From the NCBI GenBank assembly GCA_947625955.1, contig CANQQH010000002.1:1-33645 (forward strand): 33,645 bases of DNA. Reading direction: 5' to 3'. The notes beneath the pieces are model-generated. The model searched no databases and had not been told where the DNA came from. It saw only the letters and a program-made list of their open reading frames with translations. The position numbers and the translations under genes were made by a program. Position 1 is the stretch's first letter, and each line of letters begins with the position of its first letter. Below, piece after piece: positions 8,886 through 18,039 of this stretch. This DNA is from an uncultured Clostridia bacterium. Its GTDB lineage: Bacteria; Bacillota; Clostridia; Christensenellales; UBA1242.

Positions 8886-8922
8886 AAAAAATCCACTTCG
8901 AAGATGTTGAAGTGGATTTTTT
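8886..8922. terminator. bidirectional terminator
   Basis: 14-base arms AAAAAATCCACTTC (8886-8899) and GAAGTGGATTTTTT (8909-8922). It ends the minus-strand DUF1858 operon, which stops at 8934; it is symmetric enough to act on both strands. Confidence 0.85.
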
Positions 8923-8933
8923 ATATTTTTTTT

Positions 8934-9146
8934 CTAGCCTTTGAGGGCGGCGTTGAGTTTTTCAACCATGAGGTCAACGTCAACACCATGAACCATGGCA
9001 GCCTCTTCGAGCGTTTCCATTCTGCTCATTGGGCATCCAAAGCAATGAAGCCCGAAGCCCATCATTATTGTTGCGAGGTTCTCGTCGATTTTCAAAACAT
9101 CTTCAATGCGCATGGTCTTTGTTATTTTTGCACCTTTCTTTTTCAT
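8934..9146 (-). CDS. DUF1858 domain protein
   Basis: A 70-residue protein that is one complete DUF1858 domain: KTMRIEDVLKIDENLATIMMGFGLHCFGCPMSRMETLEEAA. The conserved pair CFGC in the HCxGCP context is present. Such domains occur alone or fused to hybrid-cluster and ScdA/RIC-type proteins and may handle disulfides or iron-nitrosyl chemistry, but the biochemical role of the stand-alone form is not settled. Its start overlaps the stop of the upstream membrane protein (TAATG), so it is co-translated with it; an AAGGAG lies in the end of that gene. Confidence 0.9.
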   Translation of the reverse strand: MKKKGAKITKTMRIEDVLKIDENLATIMMGFGLHCFGCPMSRMETLEEAAMVHGVDVDLMVEKLNAALKG

Positions 9147-10546
9147 TATTTATTCTCCTTATACTTCGTCATTGCATCAACAAGCTCTTTTATCTGCTTT
9201 TCAATACGCTTTGTTTGGCTGGCAGACAAAGGTTGCTCGTTCTTTCTCATGAGTTTCTCGGCTCTTTCAAGCGCTTCCTCGAAGTCCTTGTCGTTCTTTA
9301 TAACGAACTCGCCCGACTGGTTAACTTCCTTCTTTGGTCTGCCTCTTCCCCTCTTCACAGGCTCGTTTTCTACCTCAGTTTCAGGCCCTTCACTCGTTGA
9401 AACGAACGAGTTGATATCAACCTTGAAGTTGTCGGTGATCTTCGCCTTTTTGTCCGCCTCAGTTTCTTCTTTGCCACCAACTTTTTGGGTTTCAGCAGGC
9501 GCTGCTATTTCCTCGTCGGCCTCGTCTTTTTCCTCAGCGAGTTCCTCGTTGTCTTCTTCGATAGGCTCGTCATCTTTTAGTTCTTCGTCTTCTTCATCAA
9601 AGTCGTCTTCTTCAACATCTTCGTCTTCCGCCTCTTCTTCGCTTGGAACGTTAATTTCTTGCCTTGGGGCTTCTTCCTTTTTTATTTCTTCTGCTAGGGT
9701 TGAAGGTGCTTCTTTTTGATTTTCTGGTTCGGTTGAAGGCTCTTCATCGGCAAGGTCTTCAAAGCCCGGCGCAACTATAATGTCGCTGAACATATCTTCT
9801 TCTTTCGACTCTTCTACCCCCTTTATATCTTTCTGCACATCTCTTTCATTCAAAAGATTATTGATTCGATCAAGAAGGTCTTTCACGTCGGAGCCTGCTA
9901 CCACCTCTTCATTTTTGCTTTCGGTTGCAGGTTTGCAAGCTTTGTGGGCGTTGTCGAAGTTATCGAGCATGTCGTTGAAGTCGTCAACGGCGGTTCTATA
10001 TTGATATTGTCTGATCGCCGTGTAAACATAATAGAACACTTTCGCAAGGAGCAAAAATGCCAAAGGAATAATCGCTGCCTCAGCAATCAAGTAGCCAGTC
10101 AAGCTCACCTCGTTTCCAAGGAACGCGATGCTGAAAAGCAAAAGAGAAGTGAAAACAAAGTTGATATATGTTTTGATGAAGGACTTGTTTTGATTGAAAA
10201 CACCACCCGACAACTCAACATCTAGGCTTTCAAACCTCTTGATGAACTTTGAAGGTTTGTCGGTCTGCCCGTCAAGATAGTTGTTGAGTCCGCGTTGGAA
10301 CTCGGACGGCATTTTCTCAGCGAGTTTCAAAAGCCCAGCTTTCGACTCTTCGCCCAGCCCGTTTCTGCTGATATACTCATTGATTTCCCTTGCCCTGAGC
10401 GAGAACTTGTTTTGGAAGGAAAAGATGAGCGAAAAAATAATCCAAATTGCCAAAATTCCAAGGCAGATAAGCCCTGCAATCGCCAAACGCTCGTTTGTTA
10501 TAACGCCAACAATAACTTTGAACGCCGTTCTAAAATATTCAAACAT
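9146..10546 (-). CDS. acidic membrane protein with AT-hook-like motif
   Basis: A 466-residue protein with no named family that I recognise. Hydrophobic segments lie at about 21-43, 126-143 and 151-175, with a charged cytoplasmic loop between the first and second. From about 210 on it is a long hydrophilic tail: a Glu/Asp-rich stretch (about 285-350, with EDEDVEEDDFDEEDEE), then at about 398-406 KRGRGRPKK, a match to the AT-hook core RGRP, and a helical C-terminus of about 60 residues. The inferred picture is a membrane-anchored protein whose cytoplasmic tail could touch DNA or a DNA-binding partner. It has an extended -10 promoter (TGATATAAT) and is coupled to DUF1858 by TAATG. The long ORF on the opposite strand is only its shadow. 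Confidence 0.75.
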   Translation of the reverse strand: MFEYFRTAFKVIVGVITNERLAIAGLICLGILAIWIIFSLIFSFQNKFSLRAREINEYISRNGLGEESKAGLLKLAEKMPSEFQRGLNNYLDGQTDKPSKFIKRFESLDVELSGGVFNQNKSFIKTYINFVFTSLLLFSIAFLGNEVSLTGYLIAEAAIIPLAFLLLAKVFYYVYTAIRQYQYRTAVDDFNDMLDNFDNAHKACKPATESKNEEVVAGSDVKDLLDRINNLLNERDVQKDIKGVEESKEEDMFSDIIVAPGFEDLADEEPSTEPENQKEAPSTLAEEIKKEEAPRQEINVPSEEEAEDEDVEEDDFDEEDEELKDDEPIEEDNEELAEEKDEADEEIAAPAETQKVGGKEETEADKKAKITDNFKVDINSFVSTSEGPETEVENEPVKRGRGRPKKEVNQSGEFVIKNDKDFEEALERAEKLMRKNEQPLSASQTKRIEKQIKELVDAMTKYKENK

Positions 10547-10572
10547 GATTTTGCCTCCATATTATTTTTTTC

Positions 10573-10581
10573 ATTATATCA
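10573..10581 (-). promoter_or_regulatory. extended -10 promoter of the membrane protein gene
   Basis: The minus strand reads TGATATAAT, an extended -10 element, about 26 bases before the ATG at 10546. No good -35 is seen at 17 bases (TAGTTG). Confidence 0.5.
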
Positions 10582-10639
10582 CAATATTTTACCAACAACT
10601 AGCAATTTTTAGTATGTTTTATACATTTTAGATATTTTT

Positions 10640-13600
10640 TTAGACTTCAATGAGATTCCCGGTTTTGAGGCTGGCAAGATACTTCTTCATAACCTTCTTG
10701 TGCTTTGATTTTTCCATTGCCTCAGCATAGAGCGCAAGTTGCTTTCGATATCTTTCGAGCGTGGCTGGATTTTTGAGCGAGCCTGTTTTATAGTCGATAA
10801 TAACAAGTCCGCCATTTTCTTCAAGGCAAAGGTCAACAATACCCTGAACAACAACGCCGTCACCCTCGCAGCCGCCGAAGTTTTCTTTGGCTGAAAGCAA
10901 CATATAAAATTCAACTTCCTTTCCAATGTTCTTCGCGTTTCGAACAAGCAACGCAAACTCATTGTTTTCAAGCAGCTTGCTGATTCCGTCAATCATGATA
11001 TTCTCGCCCTCGTCTTTGGTCAAAAATCCAACTTCAACAAGCTCCTTCACCTTTTTTTCAAGCCCCTCTTTGTTTTCAAGGAGTGAGAGTTTTTCCATGA
11101 ATTTGTGTTGAAGCGTTCCATTCTCTGCCGACGAGCCGTCGCCTTCATCAAACGCAAACATCTGCGGTTCGCCCTCTTCTGCTGCCTCGCTAGAAATGGT
11201 CGTGACCGCCGTTTTAACAGGCACACCAACGCTGTTTTCAAACGGATATTTCTCAGCAAAAATCTCTTTTATCTTCTCAACCTTCTCATCATTAAACTCA
11301 TTAATAAGCACCTGCCTTTTCTCAGGTTTTTGCTTGCTTTCAATAAGTTCGTCGGCGTCGAAGAGCAAAACGTCATAGTTCACGGAGGCATATTTCGTTG
11401 GATTTTTTATCATGTCGCCAAGGTAATCAACAAAGCACATTGGGCTTGTTGGCAGTTCTTCCTTGATGCTTTCATAGCTGCCGCTTCCAACAACATAGAG
11501 ATAGTCGGTTGCCCTCGTCAGCGCAACATACAAAAGACGCTGCTGTTCTTCGAGCAGTTTTCGTGTTTCAACAAGTTTCACCCCTTGCTTTGCGATTGTT
11601 GGAAGTTTATACCTCGCAAAGGTCTCATGGAAAGAGAGCCCAACGCCTAGGTCCTTGCTGATGAGCATATCGCCCCTGAGCGATTTGAGGTTGAAGTTTT
11701 TGTTCGCCATAACCAAGAACACCACGCCAAACTCCAAGCCCTTCGACTTGTGGATTGTCATCACTTTCACGGAGCCGTAGGTGTGCTCGGGCTCGCACTT
11801 CACCCCGCCCTCGTCTTCAAATATATACTCAAACACGCTCTTGTCGCCAAGCGAGGAGAGGTATTTTATGAGTTTTTGCTTTCGTTTTTCGCCAGCCTCT
11901 TCAAAACTCATTCGAACAAGCACGTCTTGTTTTTTCACGATTTCCTCAGCAATCTCGCGTGCGCTGAGATACTCGCTTCGCTCGCGCGCGTTATCAAACA
12001 ATAGGAAAAAGTCTTGAAGTTTCTTTTGAAGTTTTTCGTCAAGTTTGCCGCTTTTGAGCGCGCTGAGTACGTTCTCATAGTAGTAGTCCCCGCCGCCCGC
12101 CAACTTTATCTTTGCCAGTTCATTCGCCGTGAAGCCGAATATCTTTGAGAACAGGCACGAAAAGAGGCTGTAATCATTCTTATAGTTCGCAACACTCTCC
12201 AAAAAACTTTTGAGCCCAAAGATATACTCGTCTTCCAAAATGTCGCTCTCGGTGTCGGTGCTAACAGGAATGCCCTGCTCTTCGATGGTCTCAACAAGCT
12301 TGGTCAAAAAACCATTGCGCGACTGCGTGAGGATGGTGATATCGCTATACCTGATTTCCCGCATCCTGCCAAGGTCTTTGTCGAAAATTTTCTTGTGGGC
12401 AACGAGGTCAGCAATCTGCCCCGCAATCATCAGGCCCTCTGCCTCGCCGTCTTTTTCAAGCTCAATCTCGGTCTGCTTGTCGTTCATAACGCTATAAACT
12501 TCAAGCTCGCCATCGTCTTTTTCTTGCTTCTTGGAGTCTGCAAACAAAATCTTGACGCGCTTCTCAGTGTCAACCTGTTTCTCCTCGTCGCCTGCAACCA
12601 AGCACGCCTCGTCTTTATAGTTAACGCCCCCAAACTCCTCGGTCATGCTCATTGAGAATATGGTGTTAACAAAGTCGAGAATCGCGCTCTTACTGCGGAA
12701 ATTCGCATTCAACAAAACCAGCTCTCCCTTTGTTTTGTCGGCGCCATAGAGGTTGTATTTTTCCAAAAATATCTCGGGGTCGCAAAGCCTGAAACGATAT
12801 ATGCTCTGCTTAACGTCGCCAACCATGAACCTGTTGTCGGGTCTTGACAAAAGGCGCAAAATCTCCTCTTGAACGCCGTTTATGTCTTGGTATTCGTCAA
12901 CAAGCACATAGTCATACTTCGCGCGTATCTCTTCAAGCAGGTCTTGGTTTTTCAAGACTTTGAGCGTGTTCTGTTCAAGGTCGTTGAAGTCCAGCCCGCC
13001 CTTTTCCTTTTTGAGCGAAGAAAACTCAACTTCAAACTCCTGCGTGAGGTCAAAGAGCCGCTGAACAACCTCTTTTGTGACAACAAGATTATCTTTTATG
13101 CTGTCGAGCGCGTCGGATATTGCATACTTTTTGAGCTCCTTGTAGCGCTTCAAAATCTCCTCTTTCAAAGCGGTTGCAGATTCTTTGAGAACAGTTTTCT
13201 CGGGCGTCAGTTTTGGAATGGTTGGCATGCGCGGGATCTCTTTGAGCCTTGACGCATTCTCCAAAAAGTCGCTCTTTGGATTGATGAAACTAACAATCGT
13301 GTCGAGTGCTTGCAGATATTCAACCAGCTCAGTTTCGCCGATTTTTGCAAACTCTTCAATCTTCTTTTGCACTTTTTCCTTGCAACGATAAAACTCGGCT
13401 TTCATGTGGGCGTCTATAATTTTAACGGCTGGGTTTTTGTTTAGGTCCGTGCTATAAAGGTCGTTGATTTTTTCCTTCCATCCGTCGCGGTCAACGATTG
13501 AGCAGAGAAAATCATAGAGTTTCAAAATGACTTCTTTGAGCGCAAACAAACTTCTATTTTTCGCAAAAATGTCAACAAGATTATAAAAATCCGCGTTATT

Positions 13601-14038
13601 TTCGGCACTTTTCGCCTTGAAAAGTTTTTCAAGCGCGCGTTCTTTGAGCGAAGAAACTTCGTCTTCGTCGAGCACAACAAAGGTTGGGTCGAGCCCCACT
13701 TCGAAAAAGTAGGCTTTGAGCAGCCTCGCGCAAAAGCTGTGAAGGTTGCTCACATCACTTGTTAGAATATCGTCAAGCTGCGCCAAAATAAATGGTGTTG
13801 GTTCAAGCGAAGAAAGTTTTTTGATGAGCTTATTTTTCATGTCGCTGGCGCTTGCCTTGGTGAAGCTTATTATCAAAAAGCGCTTGATTGGAATGTGGTC
13901 ATCGCAAACAAGTCGGGCAACTCTTTCAATCATGACCGTTGTTTTTCCGCTGCCCGCTGCCGCCGAAACAAGAATCGAGTTGTCTTTGAAATTGATTGCC
14001 TTTTCCTGTTCTTTGGTGAACCTTACTTTGTCAGCCAT
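10640..14038 (-). CDS. addA: ATP-dependent helicase/nuclease subunit A
   Basis: The 1132-residue AddA subunit of the AddAB double-strand-break repair complex, which unwinds and resects DNA ends up to a chi-like site and prepares ssDNA for RecA. It is a UvrD/RecB superfamily 1A helicase: Walker A SAAAGSGKTT (about 24-33), motif II LVDEYQDINGVQ, and motifs V and VI TIHKSKGLEFGVVF and LYVALTRATDYLYVVG. At the C-terminus is a RecB-type nuclease with GIVDLC and IIDYKTG (about 1080-1086). Length is typical of the family (about 1200 aa). Its start overlaps the end of addB by 16 bases, the usual addB-addA order. All key motifs look intact. No clear hairpin terminator follows. Confidence 0.95.
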   Translation of the reverse strand: MADKVRFTKEQEKAINFKDNSILVSAAAGSGKTTVMIERVARLVCDDHIPIKRFLIISFTKASASDMKNKLIKKLSSLEPTPFILAQLDDILTSDVSNLHSFCARLLKAYFFEVGLDPTFVVLDEDEVSSLKERALEKLFKAKSAENNADFYNLVDIFAKNRSLFALKEVILKLYDFLCSIVDRDGWKEKINDLYSTDLNKNPAVKIIDAHMKAEFYRCKEKVQKKIEEFAKIGETELVEYLQALDTIVSFINPKSDFLENASRLKEIPRMPTIPKLTPEKTVLKESATALKEEILKRYKELKKYAISDALDSIKDNLVVTKEVVQRLFDLTQEFEVEFSSLKKEKGGLDFNDLEQNTLKVLKNQDLLEEIRAKYDYVLVDEYQDINGVQEEILRLLSRPDNRFMVGDVKQSIYRFRLCDPEIFLEKYNLYGADKTKGELVLLNANFRSKSAILDFVNTIFSMSMTEEFGGVNYKDEACLVAGDEEKQVDTEKRVKILFADSKKQEKDDGELEVYSVMNDKQTEIELEKDGEAEGLMIAGQIADLVAHKKIFDKDLGRMREIRYSDITILTQSRNGFLTKLVETIEEQGIPVSTDTESDILEDEYIFGLKSFLESVANYKNDYSLFSCLFSKIFGFTANELAKIKLAGGGDYYYENVLSALKSGKLDEKLQKKLQDFFLLFDNARERSEYLSAREIAEEIVKKQDVLVRMSFEEAGEKRKQKLIKYLSSLGDKSVFEYIFEDEGGVKCEPEHTYGSVKVMTIHKSKGLEFGVVFLVMANKNFNLKSLRGDMLISKDLGVGLSFHETFARYKLPTIAKQGVKLVETRKLLEEQQRLLYVALTRATDYLYVVGSGSYESIKEELPTSPMCFVDYLGDMIKNPTKYASVNYDVLLFDADELIESKQKPEKRQVLINEFNDEKVEKIKEIFAEKYPFENSVGVPVKTAVTTISSEAAEEGEPQMFAFDEGDGSSAENGTLQHKFMEKLSLLENKEGLEKKVKELVEVGFLTKDEGENIMIDGISKLLENNEFALLVRNAKNIGKEVEFYMLLSAKENFGGCEGDGVVVQGIVDLCLEENGGLVIIDYKTGSLKNPATLERYRKQLALYAEAMEKSKHKKVMKKYLASLKTGNLIEV

Positions 14039-17000
14039 TTTTCGCCCTCCTTATAGAATTTTTCCGCCTTTTCGAGGCTTGGCTTGCGGATGAACTTGTA
14101 TTCGTCGTCGTTGATGCCGCAAACATTTTTCAGTTCGCAATAATCGCATGGCAACCTGTCGCCCTTTTTGAACGGCGTTTTGCTGTGGTAGCCCGAAAGT
14201 ATTTCATTTATTGCCTTTTTCGCAACCGCCAACGCGTAGTCACGCATGCTAACAAGCTCGCTTTCAGAGAGAAGATAGTCGTTCGCCTTGAACTCAATGA
14301 TGTTCTTTTCAATGTTCTTCTTCGCCGTTTTGAGGCTTGGCGAAATATAGTGGCTCTTTGGCGAGAGCAAACTGAGGTTCGTGTCCATATCGAAGATGGC
14401 TTTTTCGTTGTTCAGCAAAAAGCCTTGCATCTTGTAGGCGTCCTTTGCCTTTTCCTCGTCGTCAACGAAGTCGTTGTGCACAGGAAAATACAAAACCCCC
14501 GCAGGGCTTTTCTTGCTGCCGCTGAGCGCACTGAGATATATTGCAAGCTGCAACTTGTGGCCATAGTAAACATCCTCAGCCGACGTTGCCAGCTTGCCCG
14601 TTTTATAGTCGATGATGCGATAGTGATCGCTATTTTCGTCAACGCGGTCTATTCTTCCAACGATTTTAACGCTTGGGTTTTCGTGAATTTCAATGCCTTG
14701 AAGTTCGCCCCCGCCGAACCATTGTTCAAGCAAAGTTGGAACAAATTTCGAGTGGTCGAGTTGGTCTTTCAGCCCTTTCAAAAGCCGCTTGGATTCGTCT
14801 TTCAAAATCCCAAGCAACGCAAGGTTCTCTTCCTCGTTGTAGTTTTTCTCCTTGAAAACTTTCATCAAGAGATTGATTGCGAGCTTGTCGGAGTCAAAGT
14901 CCTTGTGCTTCAAATAGTGGTCAACAAACTTCTCACAGACCGCGTGCAAAATGTCACCAACATCAAGAGCTCTCAAAGAAGCAAGCTGCCTTTCTTTGAG
15001 CCTCAGGCCATACGATGCGAAGTGTTTGAGCGGACACGAGAAATAACATTCCAACTCTGAAATACTCGTTGTGCCCTTTTTGAAAAACAAATCTTTTGCG
15101 TTTTCGAGCGGCTCTTCTTGTTTTTGGATGTTGATATTATCAAAGAGTTCCTTTGCCGCGCCCATATCGTTTTCAAGCGCCTTATAGAGGCTGTGAACAT
15201 CCTCAGGCCTTGCAGCAAAATCCTCGCCGTCGCGATAGTGCGAAAGCGCCTCAGCCAAATAGTCGATTGCAACCTCGCGGCTGCCAAGACTTTTCGCGAA
15301 CTCCTCCACCTCGGCGTCTTCCTTGAACGGCGAGTGCAGCCTTTCGATCTTCATCTGCTCCTCGCCAACCAAGAACATTTCAGCAAGACTCATGACAAGC
15401 GCACTCATCTTCTCCTCTTCACCACTAGACGCGTGCTCAGAGAAACTTATGGTGAGTTTCTCAGTTGGAAGCAAAAGCAGCTCAAACGCTTTGTATCTCT
15501 CTCGGCGGTTTATGGTTCGAATTGTTGGCTCAATTTTCTTCTCGCTTATATTCTCAATCGACGAAATCTCGCTGTCTTGAATGAGGCCAAGGTCCTGCTC
15601 ACGCTTTGGGAAGTTCCCGTCGGTTGCACCCATGATATAAATGCTCTTGATGTTATATAGTCCGTCGGGCGAAGACACGATTTGAACCGTGTCAATCGAA
15701 AGGGGCAAAAGATTGATATCTGCTGATTCAAGCCCACTTATCAAAAGTGCATAGAGTTCATCGAGCTGAACTTTTCTTTCGCCCAAAAATTGTTTGAGTA
15801 TGAGAAGAACATTGCTTAGTTTCTTCTCTGCTTGTTTTGTTGCCATTGCAGAGCGCTCATCACCATTTTCAGTTTGCATTTTATAGAGTTTTTCAAGGCG
15901 TTTTGATAACTCAAACTTTTCAAAAAACGCAAAAATGCCGTCAACAAGGTCAAAAATGCGTAAATTTTCGCCGCAAACCAGAGAAAATTCACTAAAAACA
16001 TCGAAAACAACTTTTCGAATCTCTTCGGCATTTTCTTTGAGCGGGTCGTCAATTGAGAAAGGTTTTGAAAACCTGTTGTGGTTTATTGAGTACTTCAAAA
16101 CATAGTTTTCAAAGTCGTCGCACTTGTCTTTGTCTAGTTCCAAAAGTCCATTTCGAACGAACTGCAAAACGTCCTCTTGATCCAAACTTCTCTTAACAAG
16201 CCAGAAAAGCTCCTTCACCAAAACAAAGACCTGATGAGTTTCAAACTGATATGGGCAAGCTGAAAAATATGGCACTCCAAAGTCGCCAAGCGCGCTTTCA
16301 ACGAAAGGTCTAAGCTCCTCTTTCGCCAGATATACGCAAATGTCACGATAGCGATATTTGCCGCTGAGGATGTCTTCCCTTATGAGACTTGCAACCTTTC
16401 TTGCCTCAACATATTCGCTCGTTGCGCCGAAGATATTGATTTCTCCATGGCGCTGCTGCTTTTTGAGCGGATAGCTATAAAGATCATTATAAATATGCAA
16501 AAAGTCCCCTTTGAAATCTGCTTTCACCAGCTCTGGGTCATATTTTATGTGCGCTTTTTCAGCAACAACTTTCAGTTTTTCAAACACCTCATTATCGCTT
16601 ATATGCGCATTTTTTTGCGTTTTGTGCATATATGGAGCACTAACAGTGAGCGATTTTGCGTTTTTTAGTATGCTCGATATAACGCTAGTCATCGACGCCG
16701 TGAGCGAATCAAAGCCAACAAAAAACACATGCGACTTTTTGATTCTCTCGCTAAGTTCAACTTGTTTTTCAAGCATTGAGAGTTTGTCGGATGGGTCGAA
16801 GATGTCTTCCCCAAGATAGTTCTCATAGGCATCATACAAAAGCGCAATGTCAGTCAGCTTGATTTTGAGCGCAACAGGGCATTTTTGCGATGACTCACTG
16901 AGTTCAAGTGGTGAAATTCCACTTGATTTGAGTTGCTGGATTGTTTCATAGATATTCTCAGCAAAGCCAACGGTGAGTGCTGTTTTCTTATAGCACGCGA

Positions 17001-17301
17001 GGTTATCTTGCATTTCCATGATGATGTTGCGAACAATCATCACGCCCGCCTCTTTTGAAAGCGGAAAAATAGGCTTCAATTGCAATTTTTTGAGAAGCCT
17101 TGAAAAACTATAAACGAAAACATTTGAAAAAGCGTGCGAAGGAAAATTATCAAGCAAATATCTTTCAACATAGAGCGTTTTTGTTTCGGGAGCCAAAACA
17201 ATGAACTCTTCCTCACTCCCATTTGCCTTTTCAATAAGTTCACTAAGTGCCTTTTTCAAGGCTTTTTCACAAGTTGCACCAATAATAAAATTCATTTTCA
17301 T
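14023..17301 (-). CDS. addB: ATP-dependent helicase/nuclease subunit B
   Basis: The 1092-residue AddB partner of AddA. It has the iron-sulfur nuclease: YFSCPLKHFASYGL supplies one Cys, and CDYCELKNVC (about 1062-1071) supplies three Cys with the spacing C-x2-C-x5-C known from Bacillus AddB. The nuclease core is GRIDRVDE...YRIIDYKTG. The N-terminus (MKMNFIIGATCEKALKKAL) sits where Bacillus AddB has a Walker A motif GRSGSGKT, but no GKT or GKS is present, so nucleotide binding at this site is probably lost. The gene has a consensus promoter whose -10 is only 6 bases from the ATG, so the message is probably leaderless. It overlaps addA by 16 bases. Confidence 0.93.
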   Translation of the reverse strand: MKMNFIIGATCEKALKKALSELIEKANGSEEEFIVLAPETKTLYVERYLLDNFPSHAFSNVFVYSFSRLLKKLQLKPIFPLSKEAGVMIVRNIIMEMQDNLACYKKTALTVGFAENIYETIQQLKSSGISPLELSESSQKCPVALKIKLTDIALLYDAYENYLGEDIFDPSDKLSMLEKQVELSERIKKSHVFFVGFDSLTASMTSVISSILKNAKSLTVSAPYMHKTQKNAHISDNEVFEKLKVVAEKAHIKYDPELVKADFKGDFLHIYNDLYSYPLKKQQRHGEINIFGATSEYVEARKVASLIREDILSGKYRYRDICVYLAKEELRPFVESALGDFGVPYFSACPYQFETHQVFVLVKELFWLVKRSLDQEDVLQFVRNGLLELDKDKCDDFENYVLKYSINHNRFSKPFSIDDPLKENAEEIRKVVFDVFSEFSLVCGENLRIFDLVDGIFAFFEKFELSKRLEKLYKMQTENGDERSAMATKQAEKKLSNVLLILKQFLGERKVQLDELYALLISGLESADINLLPLSIDTVQIVSSPDGLYNIKSIYIMGATDGNFPKREQDLGLIQDSEISSIENISEKKIEPTIRTINRRERYKAFELLLLPTEKLTISFSEHASSGEEEKMSALVMSLAEMFLVGEEQMKIERLHSPFKEDAEVEEFAKSLGSREVAIDYLAEALSHYRDGEDFAARPEDVHSLYKALENDMGAAKELFDNINIQKQEEPLENAKDLFFKKGTTSISELECYFSCPLKHFASYGLRLKERQLASLRALDVGDILHAVCEKFVDHYLKHKDFDSDKLAINLLMKVFKEKNYNEEENLALLGILKDESKRLLKGLKDQLDHSKFVPTLLEQWFGGGELQGIEIHENPSVKIVGRIDRVDENSDHYRIIDYKTGKLATSAEDVYYGHKLQLAIYLSALSGSKKSPAGVLYFPVHNDFVDDEEKAKDAYKMQGFLLNNEKAIFDMDTNLSLLSPKSHYISPSLKTAKKNIEKNIIEFKANDYLLSESELVSMRDYALAVAKKAINEILSGYHSKTPFKKGDRLPCDYCELKNVCGINDDEYKFIRKPSLEKAEKFYKEGEKWLTK

Positions 17302-17307
17302 AGGTCA

Positions 17308-17336
17308 ATTATACCAAAAATCCGTTGCTTTTTCAA
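17308..17336 (-). promoter_or_regulatory. addBA promoter, probably leaderless
   Basis: On the minus strand: TTGAAA (17336-17331), exactly 17 bases, TATAAT (17313-17308), with TGG before it. Only TGACCT separates it from the ATG at 17301, so transcription should begin at or next to the start codon. No ribosome binding site is present. Confidence 0.7.
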
Positions 17337-17402
17337 TCAAATTGCGTTCAAAAATCATTTTTGTATAGCTCCACAAAACGCAAATTTAATTACTCACTTG
17401 TA

Positions 17403-17431
17403 TAAAAACGCGCAATTTTTATGCGTTTTTA
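17403..17431 (-). terminator. second terminator downstream of rplI
   Basis: AAAAACGC and GCGTTTTT form a short A/T-flanked hairpin between rplI and the addB promoter. Together with the one at 17455-17483 it isolates addBA from rplI transcription. Confidence 0.55.
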
Positions 17432-17452
17432 ACATTTATATTTTCAAAACAA

Positions 17453-17484
17453 AAAATAGCAGCGTCAAGCCGCTATTTTTTTGA
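17453..17484 (-). terminator. rplI terminator
   Basis: AAAAAATAGC and GCTATTTTTT form the outer stem, with a partly paired inner part. It overlaps the last codons and stop of rplI at 17473. Confidence 0.65.
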
Positions 17485-17916
17485 AACAATAACTTTCACC
17501 TTTCCGTCAACACCCTTATAGAGCTTGATTGGAACAGAATATGTTCCAACCGCCTTTATTGGATTTTGAAGCGCAATTTTCTTTCTGTCGATATCGAAGC
17601 CGAGGTTTGCAAGTTCTTCGGCAATTTCCTTTTGCCCAACTGAGCCAAACGCCTTGCCATTTTCGCCAATTTGAACACTCAAACTAACAGTAATGCTTTC
17701 AAGTTTTTTTGCAACCTCTTTTGCCGCCTCGGTTTCCTCTTTTATTCTTCTCGCCTCGTTGGCCTTTTCTTGCGCATTTATATTGAGATTTGCATTCGAC
17801 GCAACAACAGCAAGTTTGTTTTTCAAGAGGAAGTTGTTTGCATAGCCGTCGCTAACATTAACGATATCCCCTTTCACGCCCAAAGCTTTCACATTTTGCA
17901 ACAATATAACTTTCAT
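17473..17916 (-). CDS. rplI: 50S ribosomal protein L9
   Basis: The 147-residue L9, the elongated protein of the large subunit that binds 23S rRNA near the L1 stalk base and helps keep the reading frame. The N-terminal domain is highly typical: [31 protein letters not shown] (1-31). A long connecting helix (about 45-75) leads to the C-terminal domain with [16 protein letters not shown] (about 86-102). Length is normal (about 148). A consensus promoter (TTGACC, 17 bases, TATAAT) and an AGAAGGAG site lie upstream and two terminators downstream, so here it is a single-gene unit rather than part of the rpsF-ssb-rpsR operon. Confidence 0.97.
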   Translation of the reverse strand: MKVILLQNVKALGVKGDIVNVSDGYANNFLLKNKLAVVASNANLNINAQEKANEARRIKEETEAAKEVAKKLESITVSLSVQIGENGKAFGSVGQKEIAEELANLGFDIDRKKIALQNPIKAVGTYSVPIKLYKGVDGKVKVIVSKK

Positions 17917-17957
17917 TTTTCACTCCTTCTAAAAGTGGCTTTGCCCTTATGTTTTTT

Positions 17958-17986
17958 ATTATATCATGCTTTTTTTCTTGGGTCAA
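17958..17986 (-). promoter_or_regulatory. rplI promoter
   Basis: On the minus strand: TTGACC (17986-17981), exactly 17 bases, TATAAT (17963-17958), about 40 bases upstream of the rplI start with its AGAAGGAG. Confidence 0.75.
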
Positions 17987-18039
17987 TGAATAGTATAAAA
18001 ATTCCAAACTCATCTCAAACTAGAAACGGAGGAAAAGAA

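Noticed and set aside
8733-9719. 328-aa ORF on +, very rich in Ser
   Set aside because: It is antisense to the DUF1858 gene and to the acidic tail of the membrane protein. The Ser runs are the reverse of Glu/Asp codons, and there is no ribosome binding site.
11105-11650. 181-aa ORF on + inside addA
   Set aside because: Shadow of addA, low-complexity hydrophobic composition, no ribosome binding site.
14185-15060. 291-aa ORF on + inside addB
   Set aside because: Shadow of addB; no start signal and no recognisable domain.
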